From: Microbacterium sp. AK031 | Lineage (GTDB): Bacteria; Actinomycetota; Actinomycetes; Actinomycetales; Microbacteriaceae | Direction: 5' to 3' | Length of the DNA: 64,000 nucleotides | Assembly: GCF_024807145.1 (NCBI RefSeq) | Contig: NZ_JANUCA010000001.1 | Location: forward strand, 744,001 to 808,000 | In this document: piece after piece, positions 25,214-34,053 of the stretch | How positions within the stretch are numbered: the first letter of the stretch is position 1 | Layout: every line of letters begins with the position of its first letter | The notes under the pieces: generated by a model | Database searches by the model: none | Seen by the model: only the letters and a program-made list of their open reading frames with translations | What the model was told of the DNA's origin: nothing | Program-made: the position numbers and the translations under genes

Positions 25214-27684
25214 CCTCGCCCGCCGAGCGATACGCTGCCGCCCGCGACGCGGCATCTCACCCGCAGACAGCGGCATTCGCTGCGCGACAGAGTTTCGATC
25301 TCGACCCCTTCCAGATCGAAGGGTGTCACGCTCTCGAGCGCGGCCACAGCGTGCTGGTCGCGGCGCCCACCGGCGCGGGGAAGACGATCGTCGGAGAGTT
25401 CGCGATCCATCTCGCGATGCAGACTCCGAAGGACAAGGCGTTCTACACCACGCCTATGAAAGCACTGTCGAACCAGAAGTTCCGTGAGCTCGTCGACGTG
25501 TACGGGGCAGATCAGGTCGGACTGCTCACCGGTGACACGAACATCAACGGCAACGCCAGGATCGTCGTGATGACGACCGAGGTGCTGCGGAACATGATCT
25601 ACGCGGATTCCGCCGCGCTGGCCGATCTGCGCTACGTCATCATGGACGAGGTGCACTACCTGGCCGACCGTTTCCGCGGTGCGGTCTGGGAAGAGGTCAT
25701 CATCCACCTCCCGTCGCAGGTGCGACTGGTCTCGCTCAGCGCGACGGTCTCCAACGCGGAAGAGTTCGGAGACTGGCTCGACACGGTGCGCGGCGACACC
25801 GAGGTGATCGTCTCCGAGATCCGGCCGGTTCCGCTCGAACAGCACGTGCTGGTGCGAGACGACCTGCTCCCGCTGTTCGATGATCGCGCAGGGGTCGCCA
25901 CGGCGACGGTGAACCAGGAGCTCATGCGCATCCGCTCGTTCACCGGGTCGCGCTATGACAGCAACAAACGAGCGCAGTCGTACATCAGCGGCAAGCACGC
26001 AGGGCGTCAGAGTCCCAGGCCGCAGCGAGGTGGACGCCGTCCGGTGCGCGCGGCGAACTCGCAGCGGATCGAGCGGATGGACCGGCCTGAGGTCATCCAG
26101 CTGCTGGAGCGCACGAACCTGCTCCCAGCGATCTTCTTCATCTTCAGCAGGGTCGGCTGCGACGCGGCCGTCCAGCAGGTTCGCCGTTCCGGCCTCCGGC
26201 TGACGACGGCGGAAGAACGGGCCGAGATCCGGGAACTCGTCGAGGAGCGCACGCGATCTCTGCAGGATGAGGATCTCGGAGTGCTCGGCTACTTCGAATG
26301 GGTGGAGAACCTCGAGCGGGGGATCGCCTCGCATCACGCCGGTCTCCTGCCTGCCTTCAAGGAGGTCGTCGAAGAGCTCTTTCGCCGAAAGCTCGTCAAG
26401 GTCGTCTTCGCCACCGAGACTCTCGCGCTCGGCATCAATATGCCGGCCCGCACGGTGGTGCTGGAGAAGATGGAGAAGTTCAACGGCGAAGCGCGCGTCG
26501 CCATCACCTCGGGGGAGTACACCCAGCTCACCGGTCGTGCCGGTCGTCGTGGGATCGACGTCGAGGGACATGCCGTGGTGCAGTGGACCGAGGGCATGGA
26601 TCCGCAGGCGGTCGCTGCTCTCGCATCTCGGCGCACCTACCCCCTGAACTCGAGCTTCCGGCCCACCTACAACATGGCGGTCAACCTGATCGACATGTTC
26701 GGCCGGCCCCGTGCACGCCAGATCCTCGAGTCGTCGTTCGCCCAGTTCCAGGCCGACCGGGCCGTTGTCGGCCTCGCACGCCAAGTGCGCGAGGCGGAGG
26801 AATCCCTTGCAGGATACGTCTCGGCAATGCAGTGCGAGCACGGAGATTTCCTCGATTACGCGGGGATCCGGCGCGAACTCAGCGACCTGGAGAAGAAGAA
26901 CCGTCAGGACTCGCATGCGCCGCGGTCAGCACGAGACAAGCGCATGAAGCGCATCCAGTCGCTGCGCACGAAGATGCAGCGACGCGGCTGTCACGGCTGC
27001 CCGGATCGCGAGGCGCATGCTCGTTGGGCGGAGCGCTATTGGAAGCTCAAGCGCCAGACCGACCGCACCCGCGCGCAGATCCAGACGCGCACGGGAACGG
27101 TCGCACGGGTCTTCGACCGAGTGGTCGAGGTGCTGGCAACGCTGGACTACGTCTCGGGCACCGCTGACGACACCGCCCTCACCGAAGCCGGGCGAACCAT
27201 GCGCCGTATCTATGGCGAGCGTGACCTGCTGGTGGCAGAGTCGCTGCGCCAGGGACTCTGGAAAGCTCTGGATGCGCCGTCGCTCGCGGCGATGGCATGC
27301 TGCCTGGTGTACGAGCCGCGTAGAGATGAGGCGAACTCGGGGGAGCGCGGACTGCCACGCGGCGCCTTCCGCAGCGCATACGAGAAGACGACGACGCTGT
27401 GGTCAGAGCTCGATGACCTCGAGCAGGATCATCAGCTGCCGGGCTCTGAGCCGCTCGCAGCCGGACTTGCCGGTGCGATGCACGCCTGGGCACGCGGCGC
27501 GCAGCTCGATCGGGTTCTCGTGGATGCCGACATGGCTGCCGGCGACTTCGTTCGTTGGGCGAAGCAGACGATCGATCTGCTCGACCAGTTGTCGATCGTG
27601 GCAGAGGACGCGGGAGTCGCGCGTACGGCGCGGCAGGCGCTGGACGGTGTGCGGCGCGGCATCGTCTCCTACTCGTCGATGTGA
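25210..27684 (+). CDS. helY: Ski2/Mtr4-type DExH RNA helicase HelY
   Basis: An 824-residue superfamily 2 helicase. Walker A is VAAPTGAGKTIVGEF, motif II is VIMDEVHYLADRFRG, motif III is LVSLSATVSNAEEFG, and motif VI is YTQLTGRAGRRGID. A Cys-containing insert (RRGCHGCPDREAH) and a C-terminal DSHCT-like domain complete the Ski2-like layout. It probably unwinds RNA in degradation or ribosome maturation. Position after tatC matches M. tuberculosis Rv2092c. The frame begins in ATGA overlap with tatC. Confidence 0.93.
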   Translation: MTSPAERYAAARDAASHPQTAAFAARQSFDLDPFQIEGCHALERGHSVLVAAPTGAGKTIVGEFAIHLAMQTPKDKAFYTTPMKALSNQKFRELVDVYGADQVGLLTGDTNINGNARIVVMTTEVLRNMIYADSAALADLRYVIMDEVHYLADRFRGAVWEEVIIHLPSQVRLVSLSATVSNAEEFGDWLDTVRGDTEVIVSEIRPVPLEQHVLVRDDLLPLFDDRAGVATATVNQELMRIRSFTGSRYDSNKRAQSYISGKHAGRQSPRPQRGGRRPVRAANSQRIERMDRPEVIQLLERTNLLPAIFFIFSRVGCDAAVQQVRRSGLRLTTAEERAEIRELVEERTRSLQDEDLGVLGYFEWVENLERGIASHHAGLLPAFKEVVEELFRRKLVKVVFATETLALGINMPARTVVLEKMEKFNGEARVAITSGEYTQLTGRAGRRGIDVEGHAVVQWTEGMDPQAVAALASRRTYPLNSSFRPTYNMAVNLIDMFGRPRARQILESSFAQFQADRAVVGLARQVREAEESLAGYVSAMQCEHGDFLDYAGIRRELSDLEKKNRQDSHAPRSARDKRMKRIQSLRTKMQRRGCHGCPDREAHARWAERYWKLKRQTDRTRAQIQTRTGTVARVFDRVVEVLATLDYVSGTADDTALTEAGRTMRRIYGERDLLVAESLRQGLWKALDAPSLAAMACCLVYEPRRDEANSGERGLPRGAFRSAYEKTTTLWSELDDLEQDHQLPGSEPLAAGLAGAMHAWARGAQLDRVLVDADMAAGDFVRWAKQTIDLLDQLSIVAEDAGVARTARQALDGVRRGIVSYSSM

Positions 27685-27686
27685 GA

Positions 27687-29249
27687 ATGCAGCTGATGAC
27701 AGAGCTCGCCCCCGAGCGCCCGCGTCGGTCTCGACCTGTTCTGCAGCGCCCGCTGCTTCCGCTGTGGGCAGCGGTGGTGGTGGCGGCAGTCTCCGGGTTC
27801 CTCATGGATCTGTCCTATCCGCAGGCGAACATCTGGCCGCTGGCGTTCGTCGCCGTGGCGCTGCTTCTGCTCGCCCTGATCGGCAGGCGTGCCGGCGGAG
27901 CGCTGCTGGTCGGAGCGGTCTACGGCGCGGTGTTCTTCTTCCTGCTGGTATCTTGGACCTCGCGCTATCTCGGCGTCGTTCCGTGGGCCGCACTGGCGTC
28001 GCTGGAAGCGGCCCTGACGGCCATCGCAGTGATCCCCATCGCGCTGAGCTACCGATGGCTGCCCGGCGCTCTTCCGGGGCCCGTAGGACGCCTTGTGGGC
28101 CTTCCTGCGGTCATCGGAGCGCTGTGGGTGGGGCGAGAACTCTTCCTGGGCTCCTGGCCGTACACGGGCTTTCCGTGGGCGCGCATCGGCATGACGCAGT
28201 CGGAGAGTCCGCCGGGCGCGCTGTCGTCATGGGTGGGAGTGAGCGGGCTGAGCTTCCTGATCGTGTTCGCGGTGGCCATGCTGGTCGAATCGGTACGCAT
28301 ACGGCTCTGGCGTCTCCCGGTCGCGCTCCTCGCGCCGTCGGGCATCGTGCTCGTGCTTCTCGTGACGCCGGCGTTCCCGACCACCGCGGTCGGCACCATG
28401 CGGATCGGTGCAGTGCAGGGCAACGGGCCCAGCGGATATTTCGACGAGCGGGAGCCGTACTCGATCGTCCAGGCGCAGACAGATGCGACCGAGCCTCTGT
28501 TCGGTGAGGGCATGGATCTGCTGGTGTGGCCGGAGGGCGGACTGGACTACGACCCGTTCCAGGACGCTGCGCTCGCGCGTCGGATGACGATGGTCACCAC
28601 GCGCGTCGGCGCACCGCTGCTCGCCAATGCTGCGACAGGGCGAGGCTACGAGTTCTTCAACACGTCGATGCTGTGGACCCAGGACGGCGTGGCCGAGCAG
28701 ACTCATGACAAGCGATTCCCCGTACCGTTCGGCGAGTACGTTCCCGACCGCGATTTCTACAACGCGATAGTGCCCGACCTCATCGGACTGATCGGGCGCG
28801 AGTACACGCACGGCACGAACCCCCCGCTGATCGACGTCGACGGCATCGCTGTTGGCCTCGCGATCTGCTTCGATGTCATCTATGACGAAGTCAGCACCGA
28901 AGCCGTCAGAGGCGGCGCGCAGGTGCTGGTCTTCCAGACGAACAACGCAGACTTCCGAGGGACGGATGAGAACCTGCAGCAGCTCGCGTTCGCCCGCATG
29001 CGCGCAATCGAGACCGGGCGCAGTGTCGTCAACATCTCAACCGTTGGAACGAGCCAGATGATCCGTCCTGATGGCACGACGATGGCCGCGCTGGACGCGG
29101 ACGAGGCCGGTGCGCTTCTCGAGGATGTGGAGTTGCGCACCGGCCTCACAGCTGGTGTCGTCCTGGGCCCCTGGGTGCAGCAGCTGCTGCTGTGGGGCGG
29201 ACTGGGCGCACTGTTGTTCGGGTGGTGGCGCGCCCGTCGTCGGCTCTAG
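27687..29249 (+). CDS. lnt: Apolipoprotein N-acyltransferase
   Basis: A 520-residue membrane protein: about seven hydrophobic helices, then a carbon-nitrogen hydrolase domain. Catalytic residues are seen as Glu in VWPEGGLDYD, Lys in DKRFPVPFGEYVP, and Cys in AICFDVIYDE, the Glu-Lys-Cys triad of Lnt. A final helix (WVQQLLLWGGLGALLFG) lies at the C-terminus. It adds the third acyl chain to lipoproteins after Lgt (encoded at 62.2 kb) and LspA; some actinobacterial homologues instead carry a fused mannosyltransferase, absent here. Alternative starts are GTG 27681, which overlaps the helY stop, and ATG 27696. The end overlaps convergent rbpA by 4 bp. Confidence 0.9.
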   Translation: MQLMTELAPERPRRSRPVLQRPLLPLWAAVVVAAVSGFLMDLSYPQANIWPLAFVAVALLLLALIGRRAGGALLVGAVYGAVFFFLLVSWTSRYLGVVPWAALASLEAALTAIAVIPIALSYRWLPGALPGPVGRLVGLPAVIGALWVGRELFLGSWPYTGFPWARIGMTQSESPPGALSSWVGVSGLSFLIVFAVAMLVESVRIRLWRLPVALLAPSGIVLVLLVTPAFPTTAVGTMRIGAVQGNGPSGYFDEREPYSIVQAQTDATEPLFGEGMDLLVWPEGGLDYDPFQDAALARRMTMVTTRVGAPLLANAATGRGYEFFNTSMLWTQDGVAEQTHDKRFPVPFGEYVPDRDFYNAIVPDLIGLIGREYTHGTNPPLIDVDGIAVGLAICFDVIYDEVSTEAVRGGAQVLVFQTNNADFRGTDENLQQLAFARMRAIETGRSVVNISTVGTSQMIRPDGTTMAALDADEAGALLEDVELRTGLTAGVVLGPWVQQLLLWGGLGALLFGWWRARRRL

Positions 29250-29629
29250 GCGCCGATCTTCTCGCGGGTCGGGTCTTCACCGGCACCACGGCGGGCACGG
29301 ATGAATGCGAGGCGCTCCTCGAGGAGCTCTTCCAGCTCGGCGCGTGAGCGGCGCTCGAGCAGCATGTCCCAGTGGGTACGTGCGACCTTCTCGTCGGTGG
29401 CGTCGGGCGTGATGGTCTGCCCATCGACCCGAAGCACGGCCTCGGCACCGCAGGAGCGGCATTCCCAGGTCTGCGGCGGCTCGGCGTCGGCCGAGAACAT
29501 CAGCGTGGTCACGTGATCACACGTGTCGCACTTGTAGGTGGTCTCGCGGCGTTCCATGAAAACGACGCCCTCTTCGCTCTGTAGGCTCTGGGCGCCGAGT
29601 CGGATGCCGCGCAGGCTGCGATCTGCCAT
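29246..29629 (-). CDS. rbpA: RNA polymerase-binding protein RbpA
   Basis: A 127-residue RbpA. The N-terminal tail (MADRSLRGIRLGAQSLQSEEG) and the zinc-binding core with CDTCDHV and WECRSCGAEA are diagnostic. The C-terminal sigma-interacting helix region has ARTHWDMLLERRSRAELEELL. It binds RNA polymerase and the housekeeping sigma factor and stabilises open complexes; it is confined to Actinobacteria. The C-terminal REKIGA tail is slightly longer than in mycobacteria. A TATACC hexamer on the minus strand at 29654-29659 may be its -10. Convergent with lnt. Confidence 0.95.
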   Translation of the reverse strand: MADRSLRGIRLGAQSLQSEEGVVFMERRETTYKCDTCDHVTTLMFSADAEPPQTWECRSCGAEAVLRVDGQTITPDATDEKVARTHWDMLLERRSRAELEELLEERLAFIRARRGAGEDPTREKIGA

Positions 29630-29742
29630 TTTGTGGTCCTCTCGTCGCTGTCAGGTATAGCGGTTCAGCCTGTGCGCACGCTCAACGCAGGCGGATTCTC
29701 GGCGCTATTCACAGCCGAATCCCAGTCCGTCGTGCAATCGGG

Positions 29743-30537
29743 TCAGAAGAGCGTGTTCAGGGCCGTATCGGCGCGATCGGTGACGACACCGTCGACACCC
29801 AGCGCGATCAGCCGGCGCATGTCGTCTGAGGCATTGACGGTCCACACATGCACCTCGACGCCGTGGCGGTGCGCCGCGCGCAGGAGAGAGGGCGTGAGCA
29901 CGCGAACCGGGCCGTATCGCTCGGGGATCTGAAGGGCATCGATATCTCGTAGTGCGCGTGCGCAGGGGAGACGCAGCGCACTCAGCAGTCGCACCCGCAT
30001 CATGCTCGATCTGCCCGCGGAGGTCGCCGGACGCATCGCCGCTCCGGCGGCCAGCACGGCATCGACGGTGCGTCGGCGACGGGCATCGGAAAAGCTCGTC
30101 AGAAGAACTCGATGTGCGTGCGGCGCGATGATCCTGCCAAGGGGAGTGGTCGCGGCATCCGTTTTCACATCGATGTTGAAACGCGTCTCTGGGAATATCT
30201 CGAGCATCTCGCCGACGGTGAGCAGGCCACCGTGCGGTGCGAGGAGGCCTGCGAGCTCGCGTGTGCCGACTTCGCCGACCGTGCGGTCATCCGACAGCAG
30301 CCGTGTCAATGTCTCATCGTGGAAGAGCACCACGTCGCCGTCTGCCGTGACCCGGCAATCCGTCTCGATGTATTCCGCGCCGGCGGCGTGAGCGGCGGCG
30401 AATGCCGCGGCGGTGTTCTCCCACACGGCTCCTGGCAGCACGGCATTCGACGACGAGTCCTCGCCCGGTGCGGTCGGAAGACCACGATGGGCGAGGACTC
30501 GAGGATGCCGTGACTTGAGGAAGTACGGGTGCGTCAC
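29743..30537 (-). CDS. Glycerophosphodiester phosphodiesterase
   Basis: A 264-residue GDPD-domain protein. The catalytic HR region is PRVLAHRGLP with a second Glu/Asp pair in AEYIETDCRVTADGDVVLFHDETLTRL, followed by a TIM-barrel ending VDGVVTDRADTAL. No signal peptide is visible, so it should act in the cytoplasm on glycerophosphodiesters from phospholipid turnover. It overlaps the SPFH gene by 4 bp and is the last gene of an NfeD-SPFH-GDPD operon. About 110 bp separate its end from the rbpA start, containing the rbpA upstream region. Confidence 0.92.
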   Translation of the reverse strand: MTHPYFLKSRHPRVLAHRGLPTAPGEDSSSNAVLPGAVWENTAAAFAAAHAAGAEYIETDCRVTADGDVVLFHDETLTRLLSDDRTVGEVGTRELAGLLAPHGGLLTVGEMLEIFPETRFNIDVKTDAATTPLGRIIAPHAHRVLLTSFSDARRRRTVDAVLAAGAAMRPATSAGRSSMMRVRLLSALRLPCARALRDIDALQIPERYGPVRVLTPSLLRAAHRHGVEVHVWTVNASDDMRRLIALGVDGVVTDRADTALNTLF

Positions 30538-31466
30538 GCGCCGGGCGTGCCCGCGGGCGGCTGGCCGGTGCCGGGGCGCGGCGTGAATGCAGTGCCGATG
30601 CCCTTGAGCGCTTCGGTGAGCTCGCTCGGGATGATCCAGAGCTTGCTGGACTCGCTGTCTGCGATTTTCGGGAGCATCTGCAGGTACTGGTAGGCGAGCA
30701 GTTTGTCATCCGGTGCGCCCTGGTGGATGGATGCGAAGACGTTCTGGATCGCCTCGGCCTCACCCTGTGCGCGCAGAACGGCGGCCTGCTTGTCGCCTTC
30801 AGCGCGAAGGATCTCGGCCTGGCGAGCACCCTCTGCTTCGAGGATCGCGGACTGTTTGGTGCCCTCCGCGGTCAGGATCGCGGCGCGGCGGTCGCGCTCG
30901 GCGCGCATCTGCTTCTCCATCGAGTCCTGGATCGACAGGGGCGGGTCGATGGCCTTCAGCTCGACGCGTCCGACGCGGATGCCCCACTTTCCGGTTGCTT
31001 CGTCAAGCACGACACGCAGCTGCCCGTTGATGTTGTCGCGGCTGGTGAGCGCCTCTTCGAGGTTGAGCCCACCGACGACGTTACGCAGCGTGGTGGTGGT
31101 GAGCTGCTCGACGGCGCCGAGGTAGTTCGCGATCTCATAGGTCGCGGCGCGGGCGTCTGTGACCTGGAAGTAGACGACCGTGTCGATCGAGACCACGAGG
31201 TTGTCCTCGGTGATCACCGGCTGCGGCGGGAACGACACGACCTGCTCCCGCATGTCGATCAGAGGACGGAGCCGGTCGATGAACGGCACCAGGATGTTGA
31301 GGCCGGGCATGAGCGTCTTGTGGTAGCGGCCGAGACGCTCGACCACACCGGCTGTGGCCTGCGGGATGATCCGGATCGAGCGCGCTACCGTGACCACCAC
31401 GAAGATGATGACGGCGATCGCGAGGATCCAACCGATCGCAGTGGGGATGAACGAGGAATCGTTCAC
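30534..31466 (-). CDS. SPFH/band 7 domain membrane protein (stomatin/QmcA-like)
   Basis: A 310-residue protein with one N-terminal transmembrane helix (IGWILAIAVIIFVVVTVARS) and a band 7 domain (QATAGVVERLGRYHKTLMPGLNILVPFID). A long Ala/Glu-rich coiled coil follows with tandem LEAEGARQAEILRAEGDKQA-like units and a Gly/Pro-rich tail. Stomatin-like proteins oligomerise in membrane microdomains. Directly downstream of an NfeD gene, a pairing conserved across bacteria, so a joint role in membrane organisation is inferred. RBS AGGAGA precedes the start in the 8-bp gap. Confidence 0.92.
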   Translation of the reverse strand: MNDSSFIPTAIGWILAIAVIIFVVVTVARSIRIIPQATAGVVERLGRYHKTLMPGLNILVPFIDRLRPLIDMREQVVSFPPQPVITEDNLVVSIDTVVYFQVTDARAATYEIANYLGAVEQLTTTTLRNVVGGLNLEEALTSRDNINGQLRVVLDEATGKWGIRVGRVELKAIDPPLSIQDSMEKQMRAERDRRAAILTAEGTKQSAILEAEGARQAEILRAEGDKQAAVLRAQGEAEAIQNVFASIHQGAPDDKLLAYQYLQMLPKIADSESSKLWIIPSELTEALKGIGTAFTPRPGTGQPPAGTPGA

Positions 31467-31474
31467 GATTTCTC

Positions 31475-31948
31475 CTAGTCGTTGACGGGACGGACGATTG
31501 CAGTGGCGCCGTTGATCGTAGTGATCGCTACCGAGGCGCCCTGAGGAATGGGGATTGCCGCCTCGGTCCGAGCCGTCCAGGTGTCGCCGTTGCTGACTTT
31601 GACCTGACCGGAAATCCGTGTGATGTCGGCAAGTGCCGTGCCGCGGAGGCCGATGAGAGCGTCGACGTTGGATTTCGTCGGATCCTCACTGCGGTGAAGG
31701 CGTCTGAGCAGGGGCGGACGGATGACGAGGATGAACAGCGCAGCCGCTGCGGCGGCGACGATGAGCTGTGCCCAGACAGGCAGGCCGAACACTCCGGTGA
31801 GGAGACCGACCGCGCTGCCGAGGGCCAGCATGAGGAACGTGAAGTCAAGGGTCAGCATCTCGATCACGAGGAATACGGCGATCAGCACGAGCCAGCCGAT
31901 CCACGCCCATTCGGTGACCAGCTCGAAGAAGACGGATACGTCGTTCAT
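31475..31948 (-). CDS. NfeD family membrane protein
   Basis: A 157-residue short NfeD: N-terminal hydrophobic helices (WIGWLVLIAVFLVIEMLTLDF; ALGSAVGLLTGVFGLP; LIVAAAAAALFILVI) and a C-terminal OB-fold (LIGLRGTALADITRISGQVKVSNGD). It lacks the ClpP-like protease domain of long NfeD proteins. The partner SPFH gene begins 8 bp later. AGGAGGG precedes its ATG. First gene of the three-gene operon. Confidence 0.92.
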   Translation of the reverse strand: MNDVSVFFELVTEWAWIGWLVLIAVFLVIEMLTLDFTFLMLALGSAVGLLTGVFGLPVWAQLIVAAAAAALFILVIRPPLLRRLHRSEDPTKSNVDALIGLRGTALADITRISGQVKVSNGDTWTARTEAAIPIPQGASVAITTINGATAIVRPVND

Positions 31949-32068
31949 GGGCCCTCCTTTGCCGTCAACCTACCACGGTGGCGCGATGCGATCCGGGCAT
32001 CGAATCCGCATTGGTAAGGTGAATATGCCGCGCTGCTCGTGGCGTTCCCCGCACCACTAGGAGTCACC

Positions 32069-32833
32069 GTGTCCGACGTTCTGCCCGCAGGTTCTCTCGC
32101 CGGAAAGGTCGCACTCGTCACCGGCTCGTCGCGGGGGATCGGGGCGGACACCGTCCGGTACTTCGCCGAAGCCGGCGCGGACGTCGTGATCAACTTCCGC
32201 AACAAGGCCCCGCGTGCCGAGAAGCTCGCCACGCAGTTGCGTGAGCTCGGGGGCCGCGCGCTCGTCGCAGGAGCAGACCTCACGGATCCGGCATCGGTCG
32301 CCGACATGTTCGAGAAGGTGCGCGCGGAGTACGGCCGGCTCGACGTGCTCGTCCTGAATGCATCCGGCGGCATGGAGTCCGGGATGGCGGAGGATTACGC
32401 GCTGACCCTCAACCGCGATGCGCAGCTGAGCGTGCTGAACGCCGCTCTGCCGCTGCTCGGTGAGGGCTCGCGCGTCGTTTTCGTGACCAGCCACCAGGCC
32501 CACTTCATCCGTACCACGCCCACCATGCCCGAGTACGAGCCTGTCGCACGCTCGAAGCGCGCAGGCGAGGACGCACTCCGAGGATTGATCCCGACGCTCG
32601 AAGAGAAGGGGATCGGCTTCACGGTCGTCTCCGGAGACATGATCGAAGGCACCATCACAGCGACGCTTCTCGAGCGTGCGAATCCGGGTGCGATCGCCGA
32701 GCGCCGTGGATCGGCGGGCAAGCTCTACAACGTCTCGGAGTTCGCCGCTGAGGTGGCCCTGGCGGCTGTCGAGCCGGTGCCTGCGGACAACACACGCCTC
32801 GTCGGCGACACCAGCGGCTTCGGCGGCGAATAG
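32069..32833 (+). CDS. SDR family oxidoreductase with unusual active-site spacing
   Basis: A 254-residue short-chain dehydrogenase/reductase. The nucleotide-binding motif is KVALVTGSSRGIGADT, and DVLVLNASGG is the NAG-equivalent. In place of the classical Tyr-x3-Lys, the active region reads EYEPVARSKRAGEDAL, with seven residues between Tyr and Lys positions differing from the canonical arrangement, as in a known subgroup of bacterial SDRs. The final segment VVSGDMIEGTITATLL is distinctive. Start GTG at 32069 follows TAGGAG with 5-nt spacing; an in-frame ATG at 32039 has no such site. Substrate unknown. Single-gene unit ending in a terminator. Confidence 0.88.
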   Translation: MSDVLPAGSLAGKVALVTGSSRGIGADTVRYFAEAGADVVINFRNKAPRAEKLATQLRELGGRALVAGADLTDPASVADMFEKVRAEYGRLDVLVLNASGGMESGMAEDYALTLNRDAQLSVLNAALPLLGEGSRVVFVTSHQAHFIRTTPTMPEYEPVARSKRAGEDALRGLIPTLEEKGIGFTVVSGDMIEGTITATLLERANPGAIAERRGSAGKLYNVSEFAAEVALAAVEPVPADNTRLVGDTSGFGGE

Positions 32834-32847
32834 CATCCACAATGTGT

Positions 32848-32886
32848 GAACGGCCCCGTCCTGCGCTGAAGCAGTCGGGGCCGTTC
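32848..32886. terminator. Bidirectional intrinsic terminator between the SDR and HdeD-like genes
   Basis: GAACGGCCCCG (32848-32858) pairs perfectly with CGGGGCCGTTC (32876-32886), and CTGC/GCAG continue the stem inside the loop. It sits 15 bp after the SDR stop and 14 bp after the stop of the convergent gene. T-rich tails on either side are short (TCGTTTCC to the right). Confidence 0.8.
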
Positions 32887-32899
32887 TCGTTTCCGGACC

Positions 32900-33502
32900 T
32901 TATTCGGCCGTGATCGTGCTCTCGGAGAACGCGGCCGTTGCAGCCTTCTCCTCGCGTCCGAGCGTGATGGCACGGACGATCTGGATGATGCCGAGGACGA
33001 CGAGCGTGATCCCCAGGATCCACCAGAGCGCGACCGCTGCGAGCAAGGGCGAGAAGATCACGATGATGCCCGCGACGATGCTGAGGATCGCGTAGATGAT
33101 CGTCCACACTCTCGAACCGTCCTTGTTGAGCAACGTGAGCGAGACGACACCGTCGACGATCCAGCTGACGCCGATGAAGATGACGGTGATGAACGCCAGC
33201 GTGACCGTGACGGCAGCGAGATTCGTGAAGGCGATGACACCGGCGGCGATGTAAAGCACACCGAGCACGATGTGACCGACTCGCGCCCAACCGCCCTTCT
33301 TGCCGGAGAAGATGCCGAGGCCGACGTAGACGATGCCGGCGAGGATTAGGTATGCCGCGATGATGCCGGTCACGAGAACGGCCGTCTTCAACGGCCAGAC
33401 AAGGAGAACGATTCCGGCGATCAGCGCGATGGCGCCGGATATTGCGAGTGTGATGCGAATCGACTTGAAGAACGACTTCGCCTCGGCGAGCGTTTCAGAC
33501 AT
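32900..33502 (-). CDS. HdeD/DUF308 family membrane protein
   Basis: A 200-residue protein with six hydrophobic helices in the DUF308 repeat arrangement, e.g. ALIAGIVLLVWPLKTAVLVT, VLGVLYIAAGVIAFTNLAAV, and WIVDGVVSLTLLNKDG. HdeD in E. coli is linked to acid resistance; the molecular function is not known. The charged ends (KSFFKSI and GREEKAATAA) face the cytoplasm. AAGG precedes the ATG with normal spacing. It stands alone, divergent from the AraC gene. Confidence 0.9.
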   Translation of the reverse strand: MSETLAEAKSFFKSIRITLAISGAIALIAGIVLLVWPLKTAVLVTGIIAAYLILAGIVYVGLGIFSGKKGGWARVGHIVLGVLYIAAGVIAFTNLAAVTVTLAFITVIFIGVSWIVDGVVSLTLLNKDGSRVWTIIYAILSIVAGIIVIFSPLLAAVALWWILGITLVVLGIIQIVRAITLGREEKAATAAFSESTITAE

Positions 33503-33597
33503 GTGTACAGCCTTTCTGAGAAGGTCCTGTGAAGGATGCGCTCAGCGTATCGCGCACTCCGTTCGAAATGTCGTCGGTCCGTGGGAGTATCAGAAAT

Positions 33598-34053
33598 GTG
33601 CTGACACAGAACGTCGACCAGCAGCGACTGCGAGAGCTGGCAGTCATGCGACGTGTGCGCGATCGCATCGATCGCGAGTATGCGAGGCCACTCGACGTCG
33701 AGGCATTGGCGCGCGGAGTGCACATGTCTCCGGGGCATCTGAGCAGACAGTTCAAGGCCACGTACGGAGAATCACCGTACTCGTACCTCATGACGCGAAG
33801 AGTCGAGCGCGCGATGGCTCTGTTGAGGCGGGGCGATCTCAGCGTGACGGATGTCTGCTTCGAGGTCGGCTCCTCTTCACTCGGCACATTCAGCACGCGA
33901 TTCACTGAACTCGTCGGAGTGCCGCCGAGCGTGTATCGCGAGCGTGCCGCTGATGTGTCCGGCATCCCGAACTTCCAGATCAAACACGTCACGAGACCGA
34001 TCAGGAATCAAGAAGCGCCGCGCACCGGTGCCAATCTAACCTGGGCATCATGA
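33598..34053 (+). CDS. AraC family transcriptional regulator (short, DNA-binding domain only)
   Basis: A 151-residue protein consisting almost entirely of an AraC double helix-turn-helix. The first HTH is LDVEALARGVHMSPGHLSRQF and the second is SVTDVCFEVGSSSLGTFSTRF, followed by the GVPPS tail. No effector domain is present, which is normal for the short AraC subgroup. Start is set at GTG 33598; an upstream ATG at 33529 would add non-conserved residues. The stop overlaps the VOC gene by 4 bp, so it very likely controls or accompanies that gene. Confidence 0.9.
   Translation: MLTQNVDQQRLRELAVMRRVRDRIDREYARPLDVEALARGVHMSPGHLSRQFKATYGESPYSYLMTRRVERAMALLRRGDLSVTDVCFEVGSSSLGTFSTRFTELVGVPPSVYRERAADVSGIPNFQIKHVTRPIRNQEAPRTGANLTWAS
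34037..34042 (+). promoter_or_regulatory. Candidate internal -10 (TAACCT) before the VOC gene
   Basis: TAACCT lies inside the end of the AraC gene, 7 nt before the ATG at 34050. It fits the leaderless geometry seen at other genes, but translational coupling with the AraC gene is an equally good explanation. Confidence 0.3.
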
